Positions 13,211 to 23,721 of a stretch of 64,000 nucleotides of DNA are shown here, one piece after another; the stretch's first letter is position 1, and each line of letters begins with the position of its first letter. The notes below the pieces were generated by a model. That model made no database searches and had not been told where the DNA came from. It worked only from the letters and a program-made list of their open reading frames with translations. The position numbers and the translations under genes are program-made. The stretch comes from Smallanthus sonchifolius (Eukaryota > Streptophyta > Magnoliopsida > Asterales > Asteraceae): assembly GCA_023525975.1 (NCBI GenBank), contig CM042025.1:883001-947000 (forward strand), read 5' to 3'.

Positions 13211-13554
13211 GAGCCTTGGCTCTGATACCACTATAGATCAAATGGAGATTATAATTCAACCATTCAATCAAGAATACATAGATGAAAGAACAAGATGGGA
13301 TTAACCATAAAACAACTTTCAATTAAACGAATGACAACCTTTGTCTACATCTGATCGTTGGTTATATAACCCTAAACATGGAACAATGCATTCTTTCCTA
13401 AACGTTGCGTTCCTCGGATAAAACTAGTTTCCAAGTTTGAGTTTTTACATTCACAACTCTTGACTTCTAAATAATACATAATTAATAACACTAAATATAA
13501 CTTTAACATAATTACATATCTGACTCGTTAACTTTTATCCAAATTTGTATCACA
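13211..13554 (-). mobile_element. LTR and primer-binding site of a minus-strand retrotransposon
   Basis: On the minus strand an LTR of about 320 bp starts TGTGATACAAATTTGG (13554), contains a TATA-like GGTTATATAACC, and ends at 13231. TGGTATCAGAGCC (complement of 13218-13230) follows at once. About 700 bp of leader-like sequence continues to about 12500 with no gag ORF. The second LTR is not found in the window. Lies just beyond the 3' end of TBL-a. Confidence 0.75.
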
Positions 13555-13763
13555 CAGTTAGGCCAGCTCTTCTCAAAATAAACATAAATGTACATAAACA
13601 AATGTTTAAAGTAATCTAAATGCTTGAAGAATACAATCCCAAATAGTTTCCCATTGTAGTACGTGCTTAGTAAGTGATATACGATACATGATGACAGTTA
13701 TTCGGTATCCACCGTCTCCTATGTTTCCTAGCAGTTTTTATGAATTGGCCGCGGGATAATTTG

Positions 13764-15793
13764 TTACCGGAAAATGTAAGCCAAGAGAAGTTCATTCCAA
13801 ATATCAGGAACTCCAGGAAGACACCAATGTGAACAATCTGAATCAAGTTGCGGGTTCCTTTTTTGCTCGTCAGTTAAGGGACGCCAATGTTTCCTGTAAA
13901 CAGTAGTGTGTGCATCTTTTCTACATTGTGTTAGTTGTGTTACGTTTATAATCTGTATGTTCACCCCTGTTGCTTTTAATGTGCTCAATGATGACTCCAG
14001 TATACTCAGCATTTTCCGATCTGTTCGGCTATCCCAAAATCTTTCATCCTTCACCGGTTCCGTCTCTCCATAGCAGTTCCCCTTCTTTATGCCTCCCCAA
14101 TCTTTAGCCCTGCAAAACCAAGAAGCATTTTACGCGCACTATTCTAAAATTATCGTCCACCTTTCTTTTTCAAATTGTCCCAAAATAATTGTGCTATTTG
14201 ATGAAACACTTGGTTTGAGACTGATGGAGTAATTTATACTTTGACATAACTAAAAACAGATTTTGTTGTTTCTTACTTAGAATGAGTTGCGGTAACACCC
14301 ATGAAAAACAACTTGGTTTTCGAATGATCAATATGGGTATGTACCCAATCAGACCATGTTTTTAGACCCATCTCGTAGGCGCGACGACTATCAACTTCTT
14401 CATACTCTTGATTAGGGTCATCCAACAAAGATCCATCTCTATTTCTAGTAAATTAACAAATAAAAACCTAATTAACTTGTTGATGGATACGCAAAAATGT
14501 TGAAACAAACATCGAACACTTCTATTATATATTTTGAACTTACAAGAGCTTCACTACCGGTGATCTCCACCAATGATAGGAATTAAATACTAGTATATCT
14601 GAATTAACCCAATGTCTAGCATGTTTTTCAATGGAATTGATTCCAACAATTCTAGAATCAAGGTGATGGTTCGTTGGACTATCGCCATTGGATTCGACTA
14701 GCATTGGAGCCCAGTAGAAATCAATCGAGATATTGTAGTCCTGTGTTGTTTTAATGAGAAGTTACTTGAATGATTTAAGGAATTGAGAACCCTTTGCAAA
14801 TGAGCATGTAGGACTTACATTTGCCCTGAAAGTCTGCAAGAGACCATTGAGATCTCCACCAGCCCTTTTGACCCCTGGGATAGATGAATGGAGCATGCAA
14901 ATCATCGAATTAAATTGATTTCTGTTTAGCGAATCCCCCACAAACAATAGCCTTTTACCCCTTAATCTCTCTGCTAATGCTTTCCCATCAAACCTACACC
15001 CGGACAAACATTAAATTGTTTTCTATTTATAGGTGGTTTAGAAAAACTAACATGGTTTATACGTGATTTTTGAAACCTTTTTGTTTTAGGTGATCAATCA
15101 GCTAGTTGAAGTAGTGGATATGAATAGTGCAAGTGAATAGGTAGAGTGAACAACTTTTTAAATTTTTGTTTAGTTGCATTATTCACATCGAGTACTTGAA
15201 CTAACGGATCATCTGGAAACAAAAATGGTTTCAAAAATCACATATAAACCAAGTTAATTTTTCTAAACCACGTAGACAAAAATCGATAAACATTAGAAAA
15301 TCAAAGATAGTAATAACATTGATGTAAAACTAGAGTGTGTGTGAGTGAGTGAGTGTATGAGAGAGAGTGAGAGAGACCTAGGGAAGTCGCAGCCATGCGG
15401 TTGCCACCTCCAATGCAGATACTTTGAATCCTTTCTACCATACGTTTGGCAAGCAAAAGTATCTTCAAGATAAGGGCACTCATGTTCTTCATACAAAGGG
15501 TAATGACTCTTGTTATCATAAACCCATCTGCCGGAGAACAAATCACAGGTGCCTGTTAAAGACGGTGGTGGACTCTTTAACTTTTCCTGATCATCAAAAC
15601 CTCTTGTATTGGTATTTTTATTTGTAATTGAACTTGTAAGAGTGACAGCAATGTCGTGACTTGCAACTTCTTGTAATTTATTGTTTCTATAAAAGCTTAT
15701 AGTCACTAATCCTCCGACGAAGAAGATGAATACGCTACAATGGATCATGGTCTGCATGTCACATAATCCGATTGAACAATTCTTCTTCCCCAT
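13764..15793 (-). CDS. TBL-a: TRICHOME BIREFRINGENCE-LIKE O-acetyltransferase, five exons
   Basis: Probable Golgi polysaccharide O-acetyltransferase (TBL/DUF231 family; characterised members acetylate xylan, mannan or pectin). Exons read on the minus strand: 15793-15378, 14993-14819, 14740-14544, 14444-14277, 14109-13764. All introns are GT-AG and the joined frame is open for 433 residues. Residues about 16-35 form one hydrophobic signal-anchor. The Cys-rich TBL domain follows (CDLFSGRWV near 83-91, WRWQPHGCDFPR near 128-139). The serine-esterase motif FVGDS is near 156-160 and the catalytic DCSHWCLPGVPD starts at 410 (D410, H413). I chose the start at MGKK because TBL-c begins with a matching MVKK; an upstream in-frame ATG at 15820 is possible. 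The family call is firm. The tail resembles the xylan-acetylating TBL28-35 group, but the exact subclade and substrate are inference. A retrotransposon LTR lies about 200 bp beyond the stop codon. Confidence 0.93.
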
Positions 15794-15820
15794 TGTTCTA
15801 TCTCTCACATAAATGCACAC

Positions 15821-17296
15821 ACATTGACTATAAGAGAGTGAGTTGATTAACTGAATTTTTAGTTCATTATCATTCTACATTAAATAATTGCAATTAAGAG
15901 TCTCAATGCATGAGTTCAAATCACATGTTTAGCGTCTTGATTATGAGTAGAATATTAAACTATTCCGTATTAATAACCATCAAGTGAGTTGTTATTCTCC
16001 GTGCATTGAGCATTAAGCAATGCAAGCAAGGTTGCTTTGAATCCGGTGTGATGTTGTAATTTTCATTTGTAGTCCTATTCTTTAAGATTATTCAGAACTA
16101 CTACTAAATTTTTTCGACCATTTGTAATATCAATTACTCATTTACATTTATACTCCATTCATTTAATTTTTAACTTTTAAGATTGAAAAGTAATTGAATC
16201 TTCAAGAATGGTTCTCATAGTTCTTGCAATATTTGTGGTTCCACGTTAACCCTCCCATATTTCTTTTGTGATTAAAATGTTCAAATAAGTAACGGTATAT
16301 GATGTTTTATGGGCTTTAAACAAAATCTAAAACTATCATCCTATTTAAAGAAGTTACAAAATGGACATAGAGGAACAAGGATAATTGCTAAACCAATTTA
16401 TTCGGAAGAAGCTTTCCTATATATACTAGAAATCCAAAAAGTCTTTTTTTTTAATGAAAATGCAACCTCATTCCTATATGGACATATGACTAAGCACCAC
16501 AACATCAAAGTACTTTCTACTACTTTCCAGATGGATCATGTTGTTCCAAAGTGATAGGAGCTGATCTAGTGGACTCCTACGTAGCAGCCAGACAGAGGCC
16601 CAAACTTAAAACGAGCGTAACTTGACACTACGATGAGAGTTAGCGGGCCCATAACCTTCGGCGGTTTGGCCCAACTGTCAGACCCGAAATCCCTCAATAA
16701 AGGCTCTGATTTCGTTTAGCAAAACCGTATGAATCATTAATTTATCTGATTGACGTGCCTATTTGTGGTTTTAATTTCAGTATTTAAGTTTTGATTTGTA
16801 ATTTCAAAAATTTGGCATAGCTGTCAAATTTATAATTTCCTATAAAAAGACCCCATATGTAATAGTTGATGCATTCGGTGTTGGATAATCTTGATGGGTT
16901 GGGTATAGATCACGGGTACGGGTTGGAGCTGAACCGGTTCGGATATAAACGGGTCATACGGTATGGTTGTTGCTTTCCGCACAAGATTGAATAATGAAGA
17001 GCGGGTCTTTGTTTGACCTATTGGAATGCTGCACGCGGGAGAAACGGGTCATACGTTGGAATGCTGCAGGTGGGAGAAAGAATAGTTCATAGGATGTACC
17101 GGTTCCTTAGGTTTAGTTGTTATTTTTTGGCTTTGCATGTTTCTTACGTCTATGTATGTGAGGCTATATATATGCCTCTTTAGTTTATTGAATGATATAG
17201 AAGCTTTCCTCCATTTTTATCTACGTAACTCATAGAATTATACATTGGTTTAGTGGTTTTCTCGGTTTTCGCCTAACTTTATAGTTTTCTATCCCT

Positions 17297-17336
<40 letters not shown>
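15821..17336. other. Upstream of TBL-a: intergenic and LTR-like sequence
   Basis: 15821-16550 should contain the TBL-a promoter; no firm box was chosen. 16555-17280 has a TATA-like CCTATAAAAAGACCCC at 16840-16855 followed by repeated ACGGGTCATACG motifs, and resembles a solo or partial LTR, but I found no terminal duplication. A (TA)n tract fills 17300-17333. Confidence 0.4.
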
Positions 17337-17339
<3 letters not shown>

Positions 17340-17477
17340 TTAAAAAAATTTGGGCTTATATATATAGATTTTTTTTTAAAAAAAACACATATATATATAA
17401 TATAAAAAAATTTAAAAACTTCAGGCCCTAGGGGAGACCGGGCCCGGGACCGTCGCCCTCCCTCTGGGCCGGCCCTG
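17337..17477. mobile_element. Truncated hAT end related to the TBL-b intron element
   Basis: Ends GGGCCGGCCCTG at 17466-17477, preceded by an AT-rich tract and a GC-rich patch (GGGAGACCGGGCCCGGGACC). The order matches positions 29060-29177. No left end is found; the sequence to the left is a (TA)n tract, so the element is 5'-truncated or replaced. Confidence 0.6.
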
Positions 17478-17499
17478 CTCTTTTCATTTACTATGAAAC

Positions 17500-17870
17500 T
17501 AGTTCTTTTAACCCTCGCTTCGTTGCGGGAGCTTGGTCGTTTTTCTCCCGTGCCACGCGGTTGGTCGTTATAAAAAAAAGCCGCGTTCTCCATATTCTGA
17601 AAAAACTCGAAATCTTTAAAAAAAACTCGATTTTGAATACAATTTCGTTTAAAAAAAATTATATCGGAACGTTAACAAAAAAAACTAAAAACAGCCGCGT
17701 TCTCCGTATTCTGAAAAAAGTTAACGAATGAAAGTTATTAAAGGAAAACAAAATTAATAGAAAATTAAATGTGTTAAAAGCGTATATTATATATAGTATA
17801 AGTGTTAAAAATGAAAAATATTAAAAAAATACGTGGCACAATTTTGGTGGATGTGACAGTGTTCAGGGAC
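17500..17870. repeat. Dispersed repeat A, just left of the MULE
   Basis: Shares a long parallel series with 55570-56190: CGCTTCG-rich start, ACTCNATTTTGAATACAA, TTATATCGNAACGTT, AACAGCCGC, AAAGTTAACGAA, GAAAGTTATTAAAG, TTATATATAGTAT and ACGTGGNACAATTT. Contains an internal duplication of GCCGCGTTCTCC-TATTCTG. The GC hairpin near the start resembles some plant Helitron ends, but no firm terminus was found. Confidence 0.6.
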
Positions 17871-18203
17871 GTTGTGATTTAAACTTAGTTTCTAATTCCG
17901 AGTCTTTAATTAAACAAGCCCAATTAGACAAGGCCAAGTTCGTGAGCATTCAAGATATATACTAGGCTTCTAGATCGGGCGCTAATTGGGTATCCAAGCC
18001 TAATTGAACAACTGGTTCAGCCCAACATTAGCTAGCCTGATGTGATCTGGTTGCTGAAGTGGAATTGACTTCAAAATTATTGATAAACTTTAGTAAAATT
18101 TCTTTTTAAAAAGCCGTTATAATTTTTTGGATAATCAATTAAAAAACTAGGTGTTTGTTTCAGGGGACTACTAACCACACACGGAGAATGCTAATCGGAC
18201 TTG

Positions 18204-18415
18204 GCCATATACGCATCGTATAGGGCAATACGATGCGTATAGCCCTTCACAATTTCTCATGCCCGACATTCTCTTACAACCTGGTCATTCAAACATCGTA
18301 TACGCATCGTATAGGGCAATACGCTGCAGTTTAGGGTACAATGTACCTTCTGCCACTAGTCACATCACCTCGTACCCTATACGCATCGTATTGGGCTATA
18401 CGATGCGTATAGGGC
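18204..18415. repeat. Left subterminal palindrome clusters of the MULE
   Basis: Three clusters (18204-18244, 18297-18325, 18374-18415) of the motif TATACG-CAT-CGTATAG, each followed after about five bases by the reverse complement form with centre ATG. Each pair therefore folds as a 13-16 bp hairpin with a short loop such as GGGCA or TGGGC. This is subterminal repeat structure of the kind transposases bind; that it binds the FAR1-type domain is inference. Confidence 0.8.
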
Positions 18416-18492
18416 CCAAATTTTGTGTATTTAACCATGCAGAATTCTCATTCGAACTGAACGTATGCTTTCAAAATTCAAAAATTGTAAAC

Positions 18493-20393
18493 ATGTCTTG
18501 GTGGTGGGATGGTAACTACGGTTTTCAGGTATATTCTAACGAGTCGGTGGAAAACAATCCGCAAAGTTTTGGCGTTCAAGAGGTGAACCAGGAGGAGGTC
18601 TCGTCCAACGTTTATTCTCATCAACGAGTAAGGCTTCCAGATTTGAACGAGCCACTAAGCAATCCCGAGTTCGTATACGGTGAACCGTCTTACCTTACAC
18701 AACCCACGAACGAATACGTATACGATGAAGTCTCTTACCCGAAACAACAAACCGATGACTCCGAAGACGAAGAACAAAATAATCAAAATATGTCTTATAA
18801 AACTAACCAGAATTTTCAGTCTCGTGAACAGTTGGTTGATTGGGCTATCCGGAGAGGACGTGACAATGGTTACGTCATTGTCACCCGACGATCGAGGAGA
18901 AAAGGCGACGATCCGACGGAACCGTTTATCAAGGTGTGGCTTGTGTGTGACCGTCACGGCGAACGTGCGTCTACTGCCACGGTTAGACGTGCCGGTAGCA
19001 AGAAAATTGGTTGTCCCTTTAAATTGGAAGGAGAGTACCAAGAAAATACTGGTGATTGGAAATTAACGGTGAAGGATGACAGTCATAACCACGATCCTAG
19101 TCAACATCTTGAGGCGCACTCGTTTACAAGGAGACTGTCTCAGTCGGAACAACTTTTGGTGGGGAAGTTGTATTCGCAAAACATGTTGCCACAAAACATT
19201 CTAGCAACTATAAGGGAACAAAACCCAGAGAGTAGTTGCATTAAAAAAGACATTTATAATGCAATACAAAAGATAAAAACGAAACGAGAGTCGGTGAAAC
19301 TCCAATACAGATTCTGAAAAACCTACTTTCTTCAAAAAAATACGTCTACTATACTCGAGAAGATCCTGTCACAAATAGTGTGGAGGAGATATTCTTTGTT
19401 CATCCGAAATCGTACGAGATGTGGCGTGCATTCCCGCACGTGTTGATGATCGACGCGACATACAAAACAAACATGTACAAACTTCCATTTGTCCAAGTGG
19501 TCGGTGTGACCTCCACACACCAGTCGTTTTGCGTCGCTCATGCATTTATATCAAAAGAACGGGAGGAAAACTTCGTCTGGGTGTTACTTCAAATAAAAGC
19601 AATGTTGCAAAAGTGTATGGAGCCGCGTGTGATAGTAACAGACAAGGACAAAGCTCTTATGAACGCGTGTGATAAAATATTTCCAAGCTGTTCCAAGAAC
19701 CTATGTCGGTGGCACATACACGAGAATATCGCAAAACATTGCAGGGCATCATTTACAGACGAAGACTGGAAAAATTTCAGTATTCATGGTCGGTATTATG
19801 TGAGTCTCCCACGCCAGATATATACCAGTACAACTTTAACCAACTTTACGAACGTCTGTACGCAGCCAAACGAGGAAGTAAGTTTTAAATATTAAATATT
19901 TAATATTTTCAGTATTTAAATATTTATTCAATATTAAATATTTTTCCAGAAGTTATTGATTATGTGACTAAAAATTGGCTGGACCCGTATAAAGAAAAGT
20001 TTGTATCCGCGTGGTCCAACAAAAACCTCAATTTTGGTCAAAATACAACGAACCGAGTCGAGAGCCAGCATTCGCTCTTAAAGAGCTATCTTAGAAACGC
20101 TAACAGCTCGCTAGATAGACTTGTTGGGTTTGTTGATGAAATTGTATCAGATCAGTATTATCACTTACAGTTTGGGTTTGGAACAAGCATCATAAGAAAA
20201 ATGGACAGCCACATAGCTATTCAATTGTTTGATATCCTGCATGGTAAAGTTTCACATAAAGCTCTAGATTTGATAGAAAACGAGTGGTACAAGTTATCAA
20301 ATATACGGAAACAAAATGCAACGTGTGGGTGCCAACTTTTCAGTAGTTGTGGATTGCCGTGTGCTTGTCGTCTAGCAAATATCGAAGCTACAG
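18493..20393 (+). pseudogene. FAR1-type MULE transposase (DNA-binding, DDE core, SWIM finger), frameshifted
   Basis: Transposase part of the MULE. I start it at the ATG at 18493 (MSWWWDGNYGF); an in-frame ATG at 18259 lies in the subterminal palindromes and is less likely. The first frame (to 19317) holds a FAR1/WRKY-GCM1-like zinc-binding domain: WAIRRGRDNGYVIV, then VCDRHG, GCPF and SHNHDP supplying the C2-H2 ligands. The next frame has the MULE core: VLMIDATYKTN (first Asp), VIVTDKDKALM (second Asp) and LCRWHIHENI. The last part has NRVESQHSLLKSYL and a SWIM finger, CGCQLFSSCGLPCACRL. Breaks: a 2-nt shift near 19285-19295 in a GAGAG run, and a shift near 19770 in an A run (the frame continues as FQYSWSVLCESPT). 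A plausible intron is 19878-19949 (GTAAGT...CCAG), and a second one, 20394-20497, joins to the OTU exon. Function inferred: cut-and-paste transposition. Confidence 0.85.
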
Positions 20394-20497
20394 GTAAACT
20401 GTTCTGACTATTTAATTATTATTATTATAAATTAATTCAATTAAAAAAAATATAATAAAAAAAATATATTAATATTATTATTATTATTATTATACAG

Positions 20498-21537
20498 GTG
20501 GCATAATCCCTCTAGATGCAGTGGACGTCTTCTGGAGGAAACTTGATTTAAAACCGTCGTTTGTCGATGATGAAAATGTAGACGTGGATAAGGTACTGGG
20601 TCAAGTGAGAAACAAAATTATGTCACAACCCGATCAGGTCAAAAGAAGTATGCTGTCGAGAATTGCAGGGGTTATCTTTCCGAGCAAAAGTAACAAGAAA
20701 GCGCCTATGGTACAAGAAGATACTCGCGGTCGTCCAACTTTGAAAAAGCAACAACAAAGGAAACAAGATGTCGCGAGAAACAACTCATTCACAGGATCCC
20801 AACAAAGCAAATGTGACCCTGTGAGACACAGCTCGTATATTGCGTCACAAGACTCTATACAAGCGAGTTCGGTCTTTCAACACAATCGTTCAACTAAGGG
20901 TAAAGGAAAGCAACCGCAAGATGATAACGCCCATCTTGGGTTTCCATTGATTACGGGGAATGATGCGGTTAACAATATAAAATGTTTTAAGGATTCGATA
21001 CCCTCTTTATTTTATCCGTACATTTCACATATACAGGATGTAAAACCCGACGGTAACTGTGGTTTTCGATCAGTAGCTTTGGGCTTAAGGTTAAATGAAA
21101 ACCGGTGGCTCTTTGTCCGACAACAACTTCTACATGAGATGGATAATAAAGAGGAATGGTGGAGAACTGTTTTTGACAGAGTCGCCTTTCAAGAGTATGA
21201 TAAGCTACGTCACACAATAAATTGGCAGGATGTGAAAGCCGCACCAGTTAGTCGTTGGATGTCGATGCCATACACAGGACTCCTAATTGCTCAAAGATTT
21301 GGGGTGATTGTTCATCTTTTAAGCATCAACGGTAATCAAACATTTTTTCTATTGTGGTTTGGTCCTAACGTTCACGCTCAACATCAAGTCTTATCGTTAG
21401 TTCACGTCAAAAATGCTCATTTCATCCACGTCAAGTTAGACGGAGAATTTCTGATTCCTACGCTGAATGCACTTTGGAATTTGCACCGAAATGATGATGC
21501 AGCAAAATGGGAAAATATATACAATGATCGTATATAA
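20498..21537 (+). CDS. C-terminal exon of the MULE protein: OTU-like cysteine protease domain
   Basis: Uninterrupted open frame following the SWIM finger across intron 20394-20497 (donor AG|GTAAAC, acceptor TACAG). If translated alone it could start at 20521 (338 residues). A basic low-complexity linker (about 55-135, with RGRPTLKKQQQRKQ and KGKGKQ) precedes an OTU-fold domain: DVKPDGNCGFRSVALGL carries the catalytic Cys (residue 180 counted from 20521) with D177, and NAHFIHVKLDG near 298-308 supplies the catalytic His (H300 or H303). OTU domains are known deubiquitinases or de-SUMO-like proteases. Their role in a transposon is unknown; stabilising the transposase or countering silencing are guesses. 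This exon is intact while the transposase part upstream is frameshifted. Confidence 0.8.
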
Positions 21538-21822
21538 CGATTTAAGAAAATAATGGCCACTAATAGATCTAGTTTTCCACAATATTTCACGAATCTCGGA
21601 TGATATTTGTTTAAAATTGTATTGTAATTCTTTTTAAATTAATTTTATTGTCATTTTAAATATTTTTATTTAATTATAACTAATTATAATGTTAATTAAA
21701 TATAATAATAATTAATTTTAATTCAATTTTTTTCAAAATTCAAATTTTTTTCAAAATATAATAATAATTAATTTTAATTCATTTTAAATATTTTTATTTA
21801 ATTATAACTAAGTATAGATTAA

Positions 21823-22386
21823 TACGTGGCGTATCTTCCCTAACCTTTGGTATTCTATACGCCACGTATTGCCCTATACGTGGCGTATATACATTTGATT
21901 TATCTGGTTTTGGCCCCGTATTGTACCAAACGAAACAAAAAAACAAACACAAAGCCATACGCGACCCGCTTATAAAACGCTCGTTGATTTGGATTGTGCC
22001 ATCAAAAAAACTTTGAAAAGGTACGTGTCTTAACCCACGATCATTAATGTTATGTTTTTATTGAATATTAGCGGGTAAAACTGGGTAGATTAGCGATTTT
22101 TAGGTTTGAAATTAAGAACTATACGCCACGTACATGACCATATGTGGCGTATAGTTCTTCTGGATTGATCTAAGGAAGAAGATGAAGCCATACGCCACGT
22201 ATAAGCCTATACGCTGCGTATGACTCAGTTTACCCGGTCACATGCCTGCGTATGGCCTAGTTTGGTCGCGTATGGCTTGGTTTACCCGGCAACTCGCCCG
22301 CGTATGGCCTATTTGGTCTGCGTATGGCTTTGTTTACCCGACAACCGCCTATACACCATGTATAAGCCTATACGTGGCGTATAGGT
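21823..22386. repeat. Right-side palindrome clusters, centre CCA/TGG, plus a CGTATGG tandem block
   Basis: Clusters at 21852-21892, 22120-22155, 22190-22226 and 22346-22386 show TATACG-CCA-CGTA paired with TACG-TGG-CGTATA. The arms are those of the left clusters but the centre is CCA/TGG instead of CAT/ATG. Between them, 22240-22340 is a short imperfect tandem array built on CGTATGGC(C/T) and TTTACCCGGCAAC, roughly 50 bp per unit. Confidence 0.75.
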
Positions 22387-22599
22387 TTTTAATTTAAAAT
22401 TTTTTTTAATTATATAAATTAATTCAATTAAAGAAAATATAATAAAAACAATATATTAATATTATTATTATTATTATTTATTATTTAAAATAAATACAAT
22501 ATATTATTATTATTATTATTATTATTTATTATTATTTAAAAAAATATATTATTATTTAAAATAATAAATACACTGATAGAGATCTTTTCTTCCTTTTCT

Positions 22600-23170
22600 G
22601 CCTGCCTACTGGGAGGCAGTGCGACCTGTCCACGAGCATGGCGCTTTATTTTGATTCAGCCTATATGCGACAGAGGCGCGGACTTTTATATGGAGGTGCA
22701 TTCATCACGTATATCAAGCGGTCGGTCATACCATTTGGCCACCATGAGCCTCAGATGTTACCGGCCATTCCCCCTGTCCGATTAGATCGTCGCACGGCGA
22801 GCGGCATGCGCATCACACACCGATTCCCGCAGGGCCTTCGGTTCGTAGGGGCCGTCCAGGACACGAGCCGCCACACGTCGAGCAGGTCCACGAGCATCCG
22901 CCACAGCATCCCCGACACGTACGTCGGTCTGTTAGGCTGGATAGGGCTACCCAGGCATTGCTTGATGGCCTTGTTGCCGACTCACGGCGACAGGGTCGTC
23001 AACTCGATCGCATGGAGGACCTGATGACGTGGGCGGTTGGACAGCTCGTGAATCAGTCACGAGCCGCCGGCATCGAGCCACCCCCACTACCACCGCCACG
23101 TCATTATCCGGACGACCCCGTTCAGGGTGAGGGCGGGGCAGGTCAGGGTGACGCCGGAGCCGATTAGGTT
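22600..23170 (+). other. GC-rich ORF block inside the MULE; possible captured gene fragment
   Basis: This block is markedly more GC-rich than the rest of the element. It contains two overlapping frames: 22638-23024 (LYGGAFITYIKRSV) and 22958-23167 (RQGRQLDRMEDLMTWAVG, then a Pro-rich tail PPPLPPPRHYPDDP and a Gly/Ala-rich end). The second follows from the first by a frameshift near 22960, so I read it as one decayed coding unit. The style recalls the ORF1-like protein of Athila-type retroelements, but I cannot name it with confidence. It could be a second MULE gene, a captured (Pack-MULE style) fragment, or an insertion. Confidence 0.5.
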
Positions 23171-23470
23171 TAGTTCTTTTATTTGTATTTTGTTTATTTC
23201 GTTGTTATGTATGTAAAACATTTTGATGTATATATTTAATTTTATGATGTAATGTATATAATGTTTAGTTTACTTGTTTGGTTGTAATGTTTAATATTTT
23301 GTTTGGTTTGTAATGTTTAATATTTTGTTTGATTATACTGTAAAATTATAATAAATGTTAAAAAAAATATAAAATTTATAAATAGATAACAAACTTATAT
23401 TAACAAAATTATATAAATTAAAATACAAAATAATATATTATTATAAAAAAAATATAATTAAATAAATAAT

Positions 23471-23680
23471 CCTATACGTGGCGTATAGGTCTATACGCCA
23501 CGTATAGGATTATTTAACACCAAATCTTCCAACTTTTGAAGAAAAATATTGAGCCCTGCCTCATACGAGGCGTATAGGGCAATACGAATCGTATGTGACA
23601 CAGAGAATGACACGTGTCATTCTGGTGTCAGAGACTAAACCCTATACGCCCTCGTATTGACCTATACGAGGGCGTATCGC
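23471..23680. repeat. Right terminal palindrome clusters of the MULE, three different centres
   Basis: 23471-23508 pairs TATACG-TGG-CGTATAGG with TATACG-CCA-CGTATAGG. 23563-23603 carries centres AGG and AAT. 23641-23677 pairs TATACG-CCCT-CGTAT with TATACG-AGGG-CGTAT. The outer arms match the left end of the element; the centres differ. Confidence 0.8.
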
Positions 23681-23721
23681 GCGACGACGGGTACAATTAG
23701 CAATACTCCGTGTGTGGTTAG

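Larger units (their letters stand above)
18171..23721 (+). mobile_element. MULE (Mutator-like) transposon encoding FAR1-transposase-SWIM-OTU protein
   Basis: A 5.55-kb element. The left end reads CTAACCACACACGGAG and the right end is its inverted copy (CTCCGTGTGTGGTTAG at 23706-23721). The match continues imperfectly for about ten more bases, giving a short terminal inverted repeat of about 26 bp. Inside are the transposase/OTU gene (18493-21537), clusters of palindromic subterminal repeats at both ends, an AT-rich spacer, and a GC-rich ORF-bearing block (22600-23170). I see no convincing 8-11 bp target duplication (flanks AGGGGACTA and AATAAGGCT), so the exact outer ends may be off or the duplication lost. 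The transposase frame is broken, so the copy is probably not autonomous, although the breaks are few and the copy looks fairly young. Confidence 0.85.

Noticed and set aside
18655..19041. 128-codon open frame on the minus strand
   Set aside because: It is antisense to the FAR1 domain, which has clear family motifs on the plus strand.
22958..23167. Independent small gene with a Pro-rich tail
   Set aside because: It overlaps and continues the 22638 frame after a shift, so a single decayed unit is simpler.
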